64,000 bases of DNA from Amblyomma americanum (GCF_052857255.1 NC_135505.1:55773868-55837867); one strand, 5' to 3'; shown: positions 1 through 11,151, numbered from the stretch's first letter. Made by a program: numbers and translations. Notes: generated by a model from the letters alone, not told the origin.

Positions 1-609
1 GCTGTAAACTTTTGAAGCAAAAAACTTGGAGCAACGTCATCGATTTCTCTAAAAAGGACTCCAAATCCTAGCCTAATGTTTACGCTTCTGTACTGTAGAC
101 TCTTTGGTTCAATGAGGGATTAAAGTGTTGCTGTCAGCTCATCGCGAACGCCAGCAGCGCCAGGCAGCGCCAGCGTTGCATGGCGTGAACTTGGAACGCT
201 CACCCGCTCACCAGCATGGGGCCGAACTCGTGCAGAACTCTGATGAGCATTCCATACCACGTTGGCTCGGCCTCATTCCTCAGCAGCGACAAAGTTTCTT
301 GAGCAAGGGGTATACGCAAGGAGGGGGGGGGGAGGGGCTTGTAATCTAAGTGGTTCTGAGTAAACTCTCTCTTCGGTTTGACGAAATGAAGGGCGCATTT
401 CTAGCTCACATCTTCTGTGGACACTTGAACATGCTTGAACCGCGCAGTGACAAAATGCGATGTAGCCCAAGTCGTTACGTGTAACACGTTACGGCTACGG
501 TTGAATGGCCTAAATGGGCAATAAAGCTGAATGTATAATAAAGCCATTAAAACTTGACAACTGTAATAAAACAACTGAATCTAACATTAAAACTAATTAA
601 CCTAATAAA
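1..609. other. Unassigned left-edge DNA
   Basis: No protein family, RNA or clear repeat is recognised. The short open frames here have no motif. The stretch from about 480 to 609 is AT-rich and leads directly into the tandem repeat at 610. It may be decayed transposon or ordinary intergenic sequence. Confidence 0.5.
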
Positions 610-952
610 GCTACCAAGGGTGAATGGAAGACAATGTGACACAACCGAGCTCCAAGCTCGCCCTTGACGGCTTGTCGAAAGCCAGGGCCTGCCTACATCG
701 CTTCGGGAAGCGTGGCAAAGAGCCCCTCAGCTACCAAAGGTGACAGAAAGGTGCAGTTGAGCTCCAAGCTCGCACTTTACGGCTAGCTGAAAGCTGGGGC
801 CTGCCTAAATCGCTGCGTGAAGCCTTACAAAGGGCCCCTGAGCTACCAAAGGTGCCACAAAAGTGCACTCGAGCTCCAAGCTCGCCCTTGACGGCCTGTC
901 GAAATCCGGGGCCTTGCTACATCGCTGCGCGACGCGTGGCCTAGAACCACAT
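610..952. repeat. Three-copy ~115 bp tandem repeat
   Basis: Three diverged direct copies start at about 610, 730 and 842, so the period is about 112-120 bp. Each copy opens with gctaccaa-ggtg, then has a gagctccaagctcgc block, a gacggc..gtcgaaa block and a gggcctgcctacatcgct block. The third copy fades near 950. Unit sequence differences suggest an old minisatellite or a small satellite fragment. No coding role is visible. Confidence 0.75.
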
Positions 953-1675
953 TGAACGATGCAACGTGGTCTTGAATGACATACGTGGCAATTTCCACAA
1001 GCAAGCGAGGACACTGAGAGAGAGAGAGGGGGGAGGCATCGCCGCATAGCTTAAGCGACCTCTCCCTTCCCTCGTCTTCAAGGGAGGACTCGAACCTTCT
1101 CAAATGTTGGTCCGCGAACACCCAGGCTCGCCAAAGTCGCGGCGGAAGGAGGTCCTGGCCCCTACGCTAACCCCGGAACTCCCTCCCGGGTCCGCGTACC
1201 TGCGTTGGGAAGGGAAGGGTGCCTTCTATATCGGTGGACAGTGAAGTTTTTTTTCTCTCTCTCTCTTTCGAAAATATTCGGGAAAGGTCTTTATTGTTTT
1301 TTACTGTTCTTTATTGTGGCTTTACTGGCCGCGAACTTGCGATCTCGCCATGGCAGTGCTCCGAGGAGGCACATGACGTCACAACGTGCGCCTCGCCACA
1401 GAGCTGAACCGGTCTGGCCGGGCTGGCGGCGGCGGGTGCACTCGGCGCAAAATAGAGATGTGCTCCAAGTCTGCGTCAATGCGGTCAGAGTGTGCTGAAG
1501 CCGCCGAACCCGCGGGGGTCAAGCGCAGTTGGAGTATAGAGGGTCTCGCTTTGGCCGACGTGACGTCGCCGTGCAGTGCGCGTGCGCGTTACTCCGGAGT
1601 ATAAACCGCCTTAACAGAGCCTGCGCTTAACCACTAATCAATGTACTCGGTGGCATCTGTGGGCGCCACAGAACA
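953..1675. other. Unassigned GC-rich DNA
   Basis: No gene or known repeat is recognised. There is a short CT-rich tract near 1250-1270 and a CRE-like tgacgtcg at about 1559. None of the short reading frames carries a recognisable domain. It may contain the eroded 5' part of the LINE that follows, but nothing proves this. Confidence 0.4.
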
Positions 1676-1710
1676 CCCCCCCCCCCACACACACACACAC
1701 ACACACACAC
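1676..1710. repeat. C tract plus (AC)12 microsatellite
   Basis: A run of 11 C (1676-1686) is followed by 12 AC units (1687-1710). It is a simple repeat. Confidence 0.95.
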
Positions 1711-1987
1711 TCACTGAATAAAACAAGCCTGTGCCGAGGCTCGGAATCGACCCAGGGCCTTTGTCGTTTGAGGCGGAGACGCGCCCGCTCCGCCGCGATG
1801 ACTCAAGCTTTACAAATGAATAAAGTCGCGTCCAGTGAATGCACTCTTCCGATGCACAAATCTTCGCGCTTTCGCTACGTATATGCTGGTCTAACAGAGC
1901 CAGGCCATCAGCAATTATTTTCGGCGAGCGCACTGCAAGCGCCTTGCGCTCGCTCTGGCACCTTTAGAGTTAGCGTCGGATTTTCTT

Positions 1988-2904
1988 GTTCCCCTGAGCC
2001 TACATTTGCTTTGTGCGGGAGATCTCGAAGCAAATCCCGGACCAAAGATTGACGAAGTGCTAGCACTGTTAAAAGAATGTCACGCTAAAACATCATAAAC
2101 GCTAGAAGAACTCAAACAGGACATAAACAACACCGAGGACCGTGTTGCTGAAATAGAGAAAAGTATGTCCAATGTACTTGATATGAAGAAAAACTTCGAC
2201 ACCGTGTCTTCTTCTGTAGACAAACAAGTACAAGCGCACAAAACACAAACACACTAAGAAAGAGACTTGGCACGAAGAAAGAGATTTGTCTTGACGGCTT
2301 CTGTAAGAGACGTCAAATATACGTTGCAAATATACGCAAAACAAACGATGAACTTGTAGGTGCAGTCGAAGACATGAGAAACAGATTGAGAATGAACAAC
2401 TTGATTATTAAAGGGCTAGCTCGCTGAAGAAGAACACGAAGGTTATGCAGGAACAGAAAAAATAGCTAGGGACTTCTTTAGCGAGCACCTTAAGATACAG
2501 TGCGGTGACATTGAACTTTCCCATCGCCTTGGCAAGCCACGGTCTGATCAAGCTCAACTAATTATAGTTAAATTTCTGAACTTTAAATCTAAACTGAATG
2601 AATTTCAAAATGCCCATAAATTGAAAGATCTCACGGGAACAAAAGTTTGGCTGGACGAAGACTTCTCCCCGAAGGTTCTACCTGCAAGAAAAAAGCTGCG
2701 CGACTTCGCCGAAGCAAGTATGAGAGAAAAGAGCGTTATTCTGTAAGATTTGATAAGCTTCACGTGAAAAATGGTGTTTACCGGTATGACTCGGCAAAAG
2801 ATAGCGTGAAAAAACTTCCTCCAGGCGCACGTCCCCCAAGAATTCTCAGTCTACCGGAAAGAAACCCAACCGTAACAAAACCAAACCAATCTGCTTGGTC
2901 TTAG
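1988..2904 (+). pseudogene. CR1-like ORF1 remnant (coiled coil and RNA-binding domain)
   Basis: This is the ORF1 protein of the split CR1-like LINE, expected to bind the element RNA. After the 2A-like motif comes IDEVLALLKE, then a stop near 2094, then a Glu/Lys-rich heptad-like stretch (EELKQDINNTEDRVAEIEKS, about 2105-2165) that should form a coiled coil. A second block (about 2350-2740, with IIKGLA, RDFFSEHL, ELSHRLGK, VWLDEDFSP and KLRDFAEAS) matches the LINE ORF1 RNA-binding domain type. The pieces lie in different frames, so several small indels have occurred. Codons after about 2745 are no longer readable as one protein. Confidence 0.7.
2021..2044 (+). other. 2A-like peptide motif (DLEANPGP) at ORF1 N-terminus
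   Basis: In one frame the sequence reads LHLLCAGDLEANPGPK. The octapeptide fits the D-x-E-x-N-P-G-P signature of 2A 'ribosome-skipping' peptides, with the usual leucine-rich stretch just before it. Such motifs are known at the N-terminus of ORF1 in some CR1-group and trypanosome non-LTR elements. No ATG is seen upstream in this frame (stop at 1892), so the leader peptide is incomplete. Whether it worked is not visible from sequence. Confidence 0.65.
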
Positions 2905-3710
2905 CAACTATCCGCAGCATACATAACAAAGTAGACGCACTTGAAACTGTTGTTGATACCTGCTCAGCTGATATCATCGGGGGTACAGAAACGTGGCTAA
3001 CCGAAGACGTTGCATGTCACGGCATCGCGCTTCCATCATCGTTCGTTTTTTAGGAAAGATAGGGCTGATTCTCGACGAGGAGGAGGAGCGCTCATTGCGA
3101 TTAACAAAGACTTCCATGCATCTCTTACCCCTATCGACTCCCACTTAGAAATATTCTGGGTGTCTGCTCAAATTGGCCATATGTTTTGCATTGTAGGCGC
3201 CTGTTATAGGCCACCAAGTAGCCAAACTGATTTCATTGAACTGTTACATGACGCTATCGATCAGATCCTTGTAAAGCACCCAAATTGCCTCCTATATTTA
3301 GCAGGCGACTTTAGTTTTCCCGCGATAAACTGGACGACATTAACTGTTGGCTCCGAAGTAACCGACAGGAGAACATAAATTTTCTTCATTTACTTCAATA
3401 TCACCTGCTCACCCAAATTGTTCACGAGCATACTCGCAGTAAACATATCCTAGACCTCATCCTAACAACCCATCCTGAGCTCTCAGACATCCACGTCTTG
3501 GAAGAAATAAGTGACCACAAAGTTGTGCACCGTTCTCTTCTACTTCCACAGACCGACAAAACAAAATCAATGAAGCTTATTTTCAACTACGCTCGTGCGG
3601 ATGTTGAGAAAACGAATCTGTTGCTGGAAACTTTCTAAAATAGCTGTCAGGCCAATTTTCATAACCGTAAAACTAATGAAAATTGGGAGTTGTTTCGTAA
3701 CAAACTCATG
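2905..3710 (+). pseudogene. CR1-like ORF2, endonuclease part
   Basis: This is the APE-type endonuclease that nicks the target DNA for target-primed reverse transcription. About 2905-3005 reads ATIRSIHNKVDAL and GTETWLTED, the N-terminal motif with its glutamate. An open stretch at 3010-3378 holds GGGALIAI, ACYRPPSS and GDFSFPAINW. In GDFSFP the usual Asn of GDFN is Ser. HEHTRSKHILDLIL and ISDHKVV (catalytic Asp-His) follow to 3520. Frame changes near 3040 and 3375 and a stop near 3636 disable it. The coding sequence is cut at 3710 by an insertion. Confidence 0.75.
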
Positions 3711-4034
3711 GTGGTGGTAGTGGTTGTTTATTAAAATAATAGTAAAAAGGGAGGAAAATATTTTTGCTAGCCCCTGCATCTGCCATCGTTACTGAAGCAC
3801 CTGAGCTGGGGCAGCGGAAATAAAGGATAGCAGGCAGAATGGAGAAATGAAATGAAAGAGGTGAGGGGACAGGAAGAGAGGATAGGGGGAGAATTAATAT
3901 GTACAAACTATTTACACAATAAGAAATGTGTCCAGGTTGTGCTCGTGATTAGTTCATTTTAGAGGAAATAAATCACACACGCGCACAGCATTGTGTTGGC
4001 TGCAACTGGAGTGGGGCGTGCAGTTATTAATCGT

Positions 4035-5000
4035 TCAAGGCAGAACTCGTTCTGTCACTGCGTGTAACTGCCTGACGGAGAACAGACGGGACGTCAAGCC
4101 CGTGTGTTCGAGGAATGCACAGAGGCTCACCAATGTTCGCTCACGAGTGCGCGCACTGCCCTGCGGCCACAATAGCGTCTTGATGAAGTCTGGCAGTATG
4201 CCCTGCGCCCTATAGGCCGCGAGCATATCGCAACGAGCATCGGCAAACGCGGCACAGTGAAAGAGAAGGTGTTCAAGCGTTTCCACTGCACCGCATCCGT
4301 CACACACATCACTTGTCGCGATTCCGTGACGCACCCGTCGTTCCGCGGGCCACACGCAGCCAATGCGCGCGCGGAGGATCATTGCACGTTCTGACCGTGT
4401 AAGTGCGCAACAGCCGGTGATACTGTCGATGCGCTCACCTCCTGCGATGCGTGGGTCGGGGTGCTGCTTTCGGAGATGGTCGTGGATGGCCGCAAGCACG
4501 TCCTCCAGCGCAAGGGGCAGATCGCTGGCAGGTAGTTGGTGTGCAGCGGTCGCGAGGTAGTCAGCTTCTTCGTTGCCGGCGATGCCGCAGTGACCAGGCA
4601 CCCACTGTGCAGGCACGGCACATCCTCTCTGCGCGAGGCGCTCGATGCGCGAGTGAATTTCCCGCACTAGTGGAATACCGCGGCCGTTAGATTGCAGGCG
4701 GCTGAGGGCGGCGCAGGAGTCGCACAGCAGAGCACTCCTGAGCGGCGGAGGGCGGAGTGTGAGCAGCAGGTCCAGCCCGAGCTGGATCCCTATAAACTCC
4801 GCTGTGGTGGAGGAGCCCAGGAAGGTTGCGTGTTGCTGGCTGTGCAGTCGCAGGGCGGGGATGGTAGCCGCCGCAGCAAGGGAGCTGCTGTCGCGGGCCA
4901 CTGAGCCGTCGGTGTACACGAGGAGATGGTCCTGCAGCTCCTCGTGTATGACGGCTCTGGCCAGCTGCTGCACAGCACAGAGGGGTGTGCTCCGCTTGCC
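4035..5000 (-). pseudogene. LINE ORF2 C-terminus: RNase H and zinc motif
   Basis: This is the RNase H domain of ORF2, which removes element RNA after first-strand synthesis. A 312-codon open stretch shows LLVYTDGSVA (first Asp), TTAEFIGIQLGL (Glu), LLCDSCAALS (second Asp) and QWVPGHCGIAGNEEADYLA (fourth Asp). All four catalytic acidic residues are therefore present. Downstream, CDGCGAVETLEHLLFHC is a CCHC-type C-terminal finger typical of this group. The domain itself is well preserved although the N-terminal parts of the same ORF are frameshifted. Confidence 0.85.
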
Positions 5001-6966
5001 CGCAATGCCGACGATCTCTCGCTGTACCTCCGAGGCAACAGGCCAGGGCGCGCAGGACCCGTAGGGGGCCTTGTATCAATTGCTCATACTCGAGTAGCAC
5101 CGCGCCCATTTGTGAGCGCGGGTGCGAGCGCATACGCTGTAGCAGCGAGCCGCCGTCCGGTGCCCGGTGAAGCCGGTCGATGTGATTCAGTGCCCTGCGC
5201 GCTGCTTAGAGCTCAAGTGGCCACGCCCCTGCCTCGGCCAACGTTGCGACGCACTGCGAGTTTTTGGCCAGGCCTAGGCACACGCGCAGGGACTTGCGGT
5301 GAAGGAGCTCGAGTTTCTTCCAGCACGGCTTGCGCACCGTGACGAGCGGCAGCGCATAGAGCACCGCCCCCAAAGCTGCGGCATTGTATAGCCGCAGCGC
5401 GGCTTTGTGGGAGACGCCCTGGCCTCGAGCGGTGAGCTGGCGGTGATCCTCTTCATCGGCGGTGGTGTTCCTCTTCATCTGCAGACCTTGGTCGCAGCGG
5501 GGCGGAAGAAAAGGCGCCAGTCGATGTCTACACCAAGGTACCGCACCGATTTACGCCAAGGAATCGGAGTCCCGTCCAGTGACAGTGGGTAAAGGTGCGC
5601 GCGCGAGCGCGAAACGCAGGCCATGGCCACAGATTTGCCAGCGCTCAGCGACAGACCAAGGCCGCGCAAGCTGGCATCGATTGCGGTAAGGGCTCCCTGA
5701 AGGCACCCCCGCACAACAGAGCTATGTCGTCTGCATATATGGACATGTACACATGGTGTCGGCCGCTCGTAGGGAGGGAGGCCGACACCACAGACATGGC
5801 CACATTAAACAGAAATGGTGATAAGACAGAACCCTGCGGCACACCCATGTCCACCGGGCGAGGCTTGGAGAGCTTACCCCCACTCGTACGCGCATGGTGC
5901 GCCCGCTCAGGAAGCCATGAACGTATCGCAAAAGGCGCCCGCTCACACCGGCCCCCTCAAGCACCGCGAGAATTGGTGCGCGGTGAACGTTGTCAAAAGC
6001 GCCCGAGACATCCAGTAGTAGCAGCAGCGACACCTGGCCTGCCGCCCTGGCATGCTCCAGCGCTGTAACAACGTCCGATATAGAATCAGCCATGCACCGC
6101 ATCCCAGGGAAACCCGTCTGCCGCTCGTAAAACAAATCAGCCTCCGCAGCCCGCTCGTTCAGACGCTGCAACGCCATATGCTCAATGAACTTACCTGCCG
6201 CCGATGTTAATGCCACTCGCCGGTATCCGCTCAGCTCGGCAGGTGGGCGCCCTGCCTTTCGGATGGGACAAACGACCGCGGTTCGCCAATCCTCCGGTAG
6301 CTTCCCGCGTTCCCACCCCAGGTTGATCTGCTGCAGGAGGATCTGTCGTTGCTGCGCAGCCAAGTTTCGCAGCATCTGGTATGTCAGTCCGTCCGGTCCG
6401 GGCGCCGAGCGGCGGCGGCAGCGCTGCAGCGCATTGTTCAGTTCCGCCGCAGTGAACGGCGCATCACATGGACCTTCCGAGGCGACGGGCGAGGGTCTGG
6501 CGTCGTTTCTTGGGCTCTCGGGAGCAGCTATGTTAGCTGCGTTTGCGGGGCTGGGCGGCGCGAATCTATCGGCAAACCGCTCTGCCAACTCTACAAAGCT
6601 GAGCCCGCTGGAAATTTCGAGGGCGGCCAGGCGTTGACGGTTTGCCTGTGGATCGGTGATGCGCCGCAGGGTGTCAAACAGCCTCCGCGAGCTGACATCT
6701 TCCTCCAACCTTTGGCATAGTGAAGCCCACTGCCGGCGGTATAGCTTGTTGGCGTGGCAGCGCGCTGCCGCGTCCAAGCGGTTGTAGACAGTCCAGTCGG
6801 CGGCTCTGCCAGTCCGTCGCGCCCGTCGCTCTGCGCGATCTCTCTTCTCGCGCAGATTGAGCAGCTTCATATCAGCTGTGGGCTGCCCTGTCCTTACCTC
6901 TGCTCGTTGGGTGGCTGCGAGAGCGCTTCGGACTAGACTTGAAAAGAAATATGCGCCCGTGACCAC
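5001..6966 (-). pseudogene. LINE ORF2 reverse transcriptase
   Basis: This is the reverse transcriptase of the minus-strand I/R1-type LINE. The N-terminal linker and palm are open from 6966 to about 5850: SAPGPDG, ELSGYRRVALTS and LLLLDVSGAFDNV (motif A). A frameshift near 5850 moves the next motifs, GVPQGSVLSPFLFN and SIYADDIALL (catalytic YADD), into another frame (5645-5854). The thumb (LGVDIDWRLFF, and the block at 5206-5478) is frameshifted again. The coding content is nearly complete but cannot be translated as one protein. Confidence 0.8.
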
Positions 6967-6996
6967 CGCCTCGTCGACCGCCCGCCTGAACGCACT

Positions 6997-7782
6997 TCAG
7001 TTGGTAATGGAGTAGGCACGTTTGGGGGGCGCCTCCAACGCAGTGGATTCGATTAGGATTGAGTAATTATCCGAGCCCCAGAGAGGTGGTGATCGGCGCC
7101 ATGTCGCCTCGATGCCTCTGGATGCGAAGGCAACGTCGATGCTGGAGCCGGTTGTCCCGCGTCGTCGAAAGGTGGGCTCGCCGGTGTTCAAGGGGGTGAG
7201 TCCCAGTTGCGTTGCTGCGTCGTGCGGGTCGTCTCCACGCGCGGAGTAGCGCGCACTGCCCCACGCGCTATGCTGGGCGTTAAGATCGCCACAGATGATT
7301 TGGCGCGGGGCACAGCACAAAGACACAGCACCAAACTCAGCGCGTTCCACGCGACAGCTGGACGCACATAAACACTGGCCACCGACGTGTCAACACCACC
7401 GATGCGCACTGTCACCACCACGCACTCCTGGGCGTCAGATGTCACCGCCGCCGAGCCGACGAAGGTATGCTGAACGTCCTGCCGCACGTATATCGCGCAC
7501 CTTGATATCCCGGGGCGATGAGATGTGTCACAACAGGGCACTGCGACACAGGTGATTTCTTCGCACGTGGAGGCTGAGTGGTAGCCAATCCAGCCAGGTA
7601 GCCGCATCATGTGATGCGGGCTCCCCGTCATGTGACCGTACGTACGTCTCCTGCAGCGCGATAACTTCCGGCGAATCCTGTGCGATGCGAACTCGCATTT
7701 CGGCGTACCGCGTCGCAAGTGAGCGCACATTCCACTGCAGGATGGATGGTATGCGGGAGGGAGTCCGGCGGCGAGCCATCAT
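6997..7782 (-). pseudogene. LINE ORF2 endonuclease
   Basis: This is the APE-type endonuclease at the start of ORF2. The first frame (from 7782) reads MMARRRTPSRIPSILQWNVR, then ALQETYV with the catalytic Glu. After a frameshift near 7560 comes the central strand region (AIYVRQDV, ASVYVRP). A third frame (6997-7350) contains IICGDLNAQHSAWG (catalytic Asp and Asn) and WGSDNYSILI in the place of the usual SDH, where His is Asn. Two frameshifts and this substitution suggest it is inactive. Confidence 0.75.
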
Positions 7783-7939
7783 GCTGGCTTATCTCTGCGG
7801 GAGCACCCGCTGCTTCTAAGCAAGCCCGGTGTCCATCGGTGCCCTCCGGGAAAACTGCGCTGAGGGCGCGCAACGCCAGCTTTAGGCGCGCGATCTCCGC
7901 GTCCCGTGCGTCAGGTGGCTGGCCATGAGAAGCGGCCGC

Positions 7940-9734
7940 AGGCTGGCGTCGCGCTGTACGGGACGCCGGGTAACCGGATCGCCGCTGCCTCTACCGGCGC
8001 CGCCGTTGCTTCCATGGCTGCTGCTGCTGCTGCTGCTGGGGTGTTCCCCTGACGGTCTGCGCATAAGAAAGCGCGCGCGGCGTCTGCTGATGTTGCTGGG
8101 CTGGGGCCGCTGTTTCAGCCTGGACGACGGCTCGGACAACCCGCCTGGACATCGGAGCCATGGATGTGGCCATTAAAGTGGCCACGTGACGCTCTCGCTG
8201 CCAGTGCGGCCACGCTGGGTCAATGGCTGCGTGCCGTCCCCTGCAGTTAATGCAGCGGGACTTGCTCGCGCAGGTACCACCAGGCTCGTGCGGCCCGCCG
8301 CAGCGCGTGCATCGGGCAGGAGCACAACACAATCAGTGGCATGCCCCAGGCTGGCGCACTTGGCACACTGGAGCGACCGCGGACGGCAGGGGCGGACCGC
8401 AAGCCTGCGCTTGAATATGGTGATAAACGCCGGTGGTGTCAGCGCCGCAAAACGGAGAGCGAGTGTGCTGCCCGATAGAGACGCCGACACCGTCGGCACC
8501 GTTGACTCCGCCACCGCTGGCAGCTCATTCGCCATCCTGCGCCCGTCCACACCGAAGACCAGGCCGGAGCTTTGGTTCCGAGGAGGAGGCTCCGTGGCGT
8601 AGACCGGCACGCCGCGGATGACGGCTGTGGCTAGCAGGGCCTGGACAGCATCGCTGCTCCCCGCGTCCACTGCCACCACATTCCGCCGCATGTTAGCCCG
8701 GACGGCGAGGACGCCCGGGCGGGATCTTATCTCCTCGGCCAACTCCTAGCCCTGTTCCCCGGTGAAGGCGGTGCCCCGGTTCGCCGGCCGAAACAGCACC
8801 GTACCCACCAGGCTGGTCGGGACCTCCACGGCAGCCGCGGCTCGCTCCAGGGCAGCTCTCCGACGCCGCTGCGCCTTGGTAGTGATGGTGCGCCACGGGA
8901 CCAGGCTGGCCCCAGCATCAGCGTCGCCGCTGTCTGCGGCGCATTGCTGCGGCGCGCCGCGGAGTTGGGCGCACTCGCTGCCAGCAGACCAAGCCCCAGC
9001 CGCAGCCTGGTCTCGTGCGGCGGGATTTGGTGAGGTCACACCCGGTTTCTTCCGGACGTCGTCGCCCCGGCAGCAACAGCAGCAGCAGGCTCTGGAGGTG
9101 GGCTCCATGGGGCTCGTGCTGGGCAGGCCCTGCTCCTTCCAGTGTGGAGGGAGAGGGAACAGTGACGGTGGGGGGGGGGGCTTCGAGCTTCCCGCCTGGC
9201 CACCGCAATGTCCCTTTTGGTTTCCGAGTCCCTCTCCTCCTCGGACCCCGTTGATCATCGCCGTTTCCTTAGAACAGACTCGTCCATCGGAGTGCACTTG
9301 CACTCCTCGGCTGCAGGTGTCCGCGGTCAGCCCGCAGCAGCAGCATCAGGGGGAGAGGGAATCACAACTGGTTCCCCAGGTGTAGCAATGGCGGCAGGAA
9401 ACGTAGGGGTGGCCAGAAATGGCGGGAAGGCAGCCGCCATGGAGTTCTGCGTCTGGTGAGCGAGCGCCATGGCGTCCCTCAAGGCTAGAACGCGTGGGTC
9501 CGCCGGCGACACGTCCAAGGTCCCGACGACGGACTCGAGGTTCTCCGAGGTGGTGATGAGCGCCGCCGTCAGGCACCTCACCGTCTCCCACAGATCAGCG
9601 CTCTCGGCCTGCATTCGCCTAATGGTGCTGGACAACCTTGCTCTGGTTGGCGTTCGTCTCCGTGATCGTGATCGTGAGCGGCCTGCCCTGCGTTGCTCAT
9701 CGTCACCGCCGAACACAGGCCTTCGCTCCTTCAC
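7940..9734 (-). pseudogene. LINE ORF1 (gag-like, CCHC knuckles)
   Basis: This is the ORF1 nucleic-acid-binding protein. The N-terminus (9734-9327) is Arg/Ser rich (RRAGRSRSRSRRRTPTRARL) with a helical stretch. The centre is low-complexity and frameshifted. The fold before the knuckles (8742-8330) holds ANMRRNVVAVDAG and AFITIFKRRLAVRPCRPR. Zinc knuckles follow: CAKCASLGHATD-C, then in another frame CTRCGGPHEPGGTC and CINCRGRHAAIDPAW. Order and spacing match R1/I-clade gag proteins. At least three frameshifts are needed to read it through. Confidence 0.7.
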
Positions 9735-9799
9735 GGTGTCTGTGGCCTCTATGGGGAGACCCCGCAGCGCAGCGAAGCCTTAGGCCCAGCGTCCGAAGG

Positions 9800-11151
9800 A
9801 GCAGAGAGCTAGAAAAACACGTTCGCTCGCTTCGAGCGCCAGCCGAAAAATCCGACAAACTCATTAAAATTGAAGATTCCTGCGTGCCAAAACGAATGAT
9901 AAGCACACGATTTAATTATCCTTGGTTTACCACAGATCTCATCAGGGCGCTAAATAGGAAAAAAAAGAGCAGTAAGGAAAGCGGTTCGATCAGAGATAGC
10001 TACAGACTGGGAAAACTACAAAAGCATCTCGAAAATAACTGAAGAACAAATTTCTGAAGCAAAAAACAAATATTTTAATTTTACGCTTCCTAGTTTGATA
10101 AAAACCAACCCTAAAAATGTTTTGAACACTGTTAATCCTAAAAGCGCTAGTACGTTCCTGTTCTCTTGGGTGTAAACGTCAGCACCCTATTATAGAACAG
10201 TGTGCAGAACAATTCAATAACCACTTCTCATAAGTTTTTATGGACGAGTTGCCCATTTACAACCCACTGCTGCTTCCTGAGGCCGATATTCAGATTCTCT
10301 TTTAACCCATTCACGTATCTGCGCTTGGCGTGGCTCGTGCATTTTAACGCCTACCCCACCACACTAGCCCAGGACCCGATGGTATCAAAGCGAAACATAC
10401 AAATCACCTGCCAGCGCACAGCTTTCCTGTTATCTCTCATTTTCCAACAGTCACTCGATACGACATGTGTGTCAGAAGATTGGAGGTCCGCTTATGTCAT
10501 CCCGGTATTTAAATCTGGAGACACATCCGCTCCTAACAATTACCAATATCTCTAATCTAGATATGTTGCAAGGCCCTCGAGTACATAATATACACTAACA
10601 TTATGACTCATCTTAACCAGAACAACTTGCTTCATAACAACCAACATGGGTAACAGTACCTCTTTCTAGGCTATTTGGTATAACATTGTGTAACAAAAGT
10701 AAAAACAGCAATAAGTTCTACACAAACCACACAGAAAGACCAGACAGGACGGGCGCCCGTCCTGTCTGGTCTTTCTGTTTGGTTTTTGTAAACATTAACG
10801 CTGTTTTTACTTGTATTACACAAACCAACATGGCGTCCACAAACATTTATCGTGTCAGACACAGTTATGTGAGTTAGTAACGGACTTTCATCAAGCAATC
10901 GACTCTTCCCTCTACATTGACTCCACCTTTATTGATTTCTCTAAAGCCTTTGATAGCGTGCCCCATAACCGCCTGATGATAAAGATACGCAACCTTCAGC
11001 TGGATCAACGTACTACGCAGTGGATCAACGCATTTCTTACAAACCGCTTTCAGTCAGTTATGTTAGGGAGCTTCTTATCAACGCGTACAGGCTTTTCATC
11101 AGGTAAGCCAAAGGGTTGGGTGCTGAGTCCACTGCTTTTCTTAATATATAT
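9800..11151 (+). mobile_element. CR1-like LINE, segment 2 of 3 (reverse transcriptase)
   Basis: ORF2 of the split CR1-like LINE continues here. The linker (EKHVRSLRAPAEKSDKLIKI, then FNYPWFTTDLIRALNRKKK) leads into reverse transcriptase motifs: SEDWRSAYVIPVFKSGDTS (about 10470-10525), FIDFSKAFDSVPHNRL (motif A, about 10930-10975) and FSSGKPKGWVLSPLLFLIYI (about 11095-11150). The frame is broken near 10040, 10190 and 10555 and by a foldback insertion at 10650. The segment ends at 11151 in the middle of LLFLIYI, just before the catalytic FADD box, which is found at about 22166 after the gypsy insertion. Confidence 0.8.
10650..10822. mobile_element. Foldback/MITE-like element in CR1 reverse transcriptase
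   Basis: A 173 bp insert is flanked by the 11 bp direct repeat aaccaacatgg (10639-10649 and 10823-10833). Inside, 10731-10754 and 10755-10778 are perfect 24 bp inverted repeats with no spacer. The arms continue imperfectly outward to about 10684 and 10822 (shared gtaaaaacagc and ttgtgtaa blocks). The host CR1 coding sequence reads NQHG on both sides. There is no coding capacity. The long arms and 11 bp duplication suit a foldback or MULE-type MITE, but the first 34 bp lie outside the hairpin. Confidence 0.7.

Larger units (their letters stand above)
1895..3710 (+). mobile_element. CR1-like LINE, segment 1 of 3 (ORF1 and endonuclease)
   Basis: This is the 5' part of a CR1/L2-group non-LTR retrotransposon that continues at 9800-11151 and 22121-23300. 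It carries a 2A-like motif, a decayed ORF1 and the start of ORF2 with an APE-type endonuclease. The break at 3710 falls in the linker between endonuclease and reverse transcriptase. The reading frame ending in NKL near 3705 resumes as ELEKHVRSL just after 9800. Frameshifts and stops throughout mark it as an old, dead copy. The exact 5' end is uncertain; the frame carrying the 2A-like motif opens after a stop at 1892. Confidence 0.8.
3711..9799 (-). mobile_element. I/R1-superclade LINE (RNase H type), minus strand
   Basis: An almost full-length non-LTR retrotransposon lies in reverse inside the CR1-like LINE. Reading 9.73 to 4.0 kb on the minus strand gives ORF1 with CCHC knuckles, endonuclease, reverse transcriptase and RNase H, the order used by the I/R1/LOA group. 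The 3' end is a short A/T-rich and CCA-rich tail at 3711-3760. GC content and codon use are much higher than in the flanking AT-rich CR1 DNA, which shows a separate origin. ORFs are broken by several frameshifts. No clean target-site duplication could be read. Confidence 0.8.

Noticed and set aside
8762..9385. A 207-codon + strand reading frame
   Set aside because: It is antisense to ORF1 of the GC-rich minus-strand LINE and is Pro/Ala/Ser-rich without motifs. It is a shadow of the opposite-strand gene.
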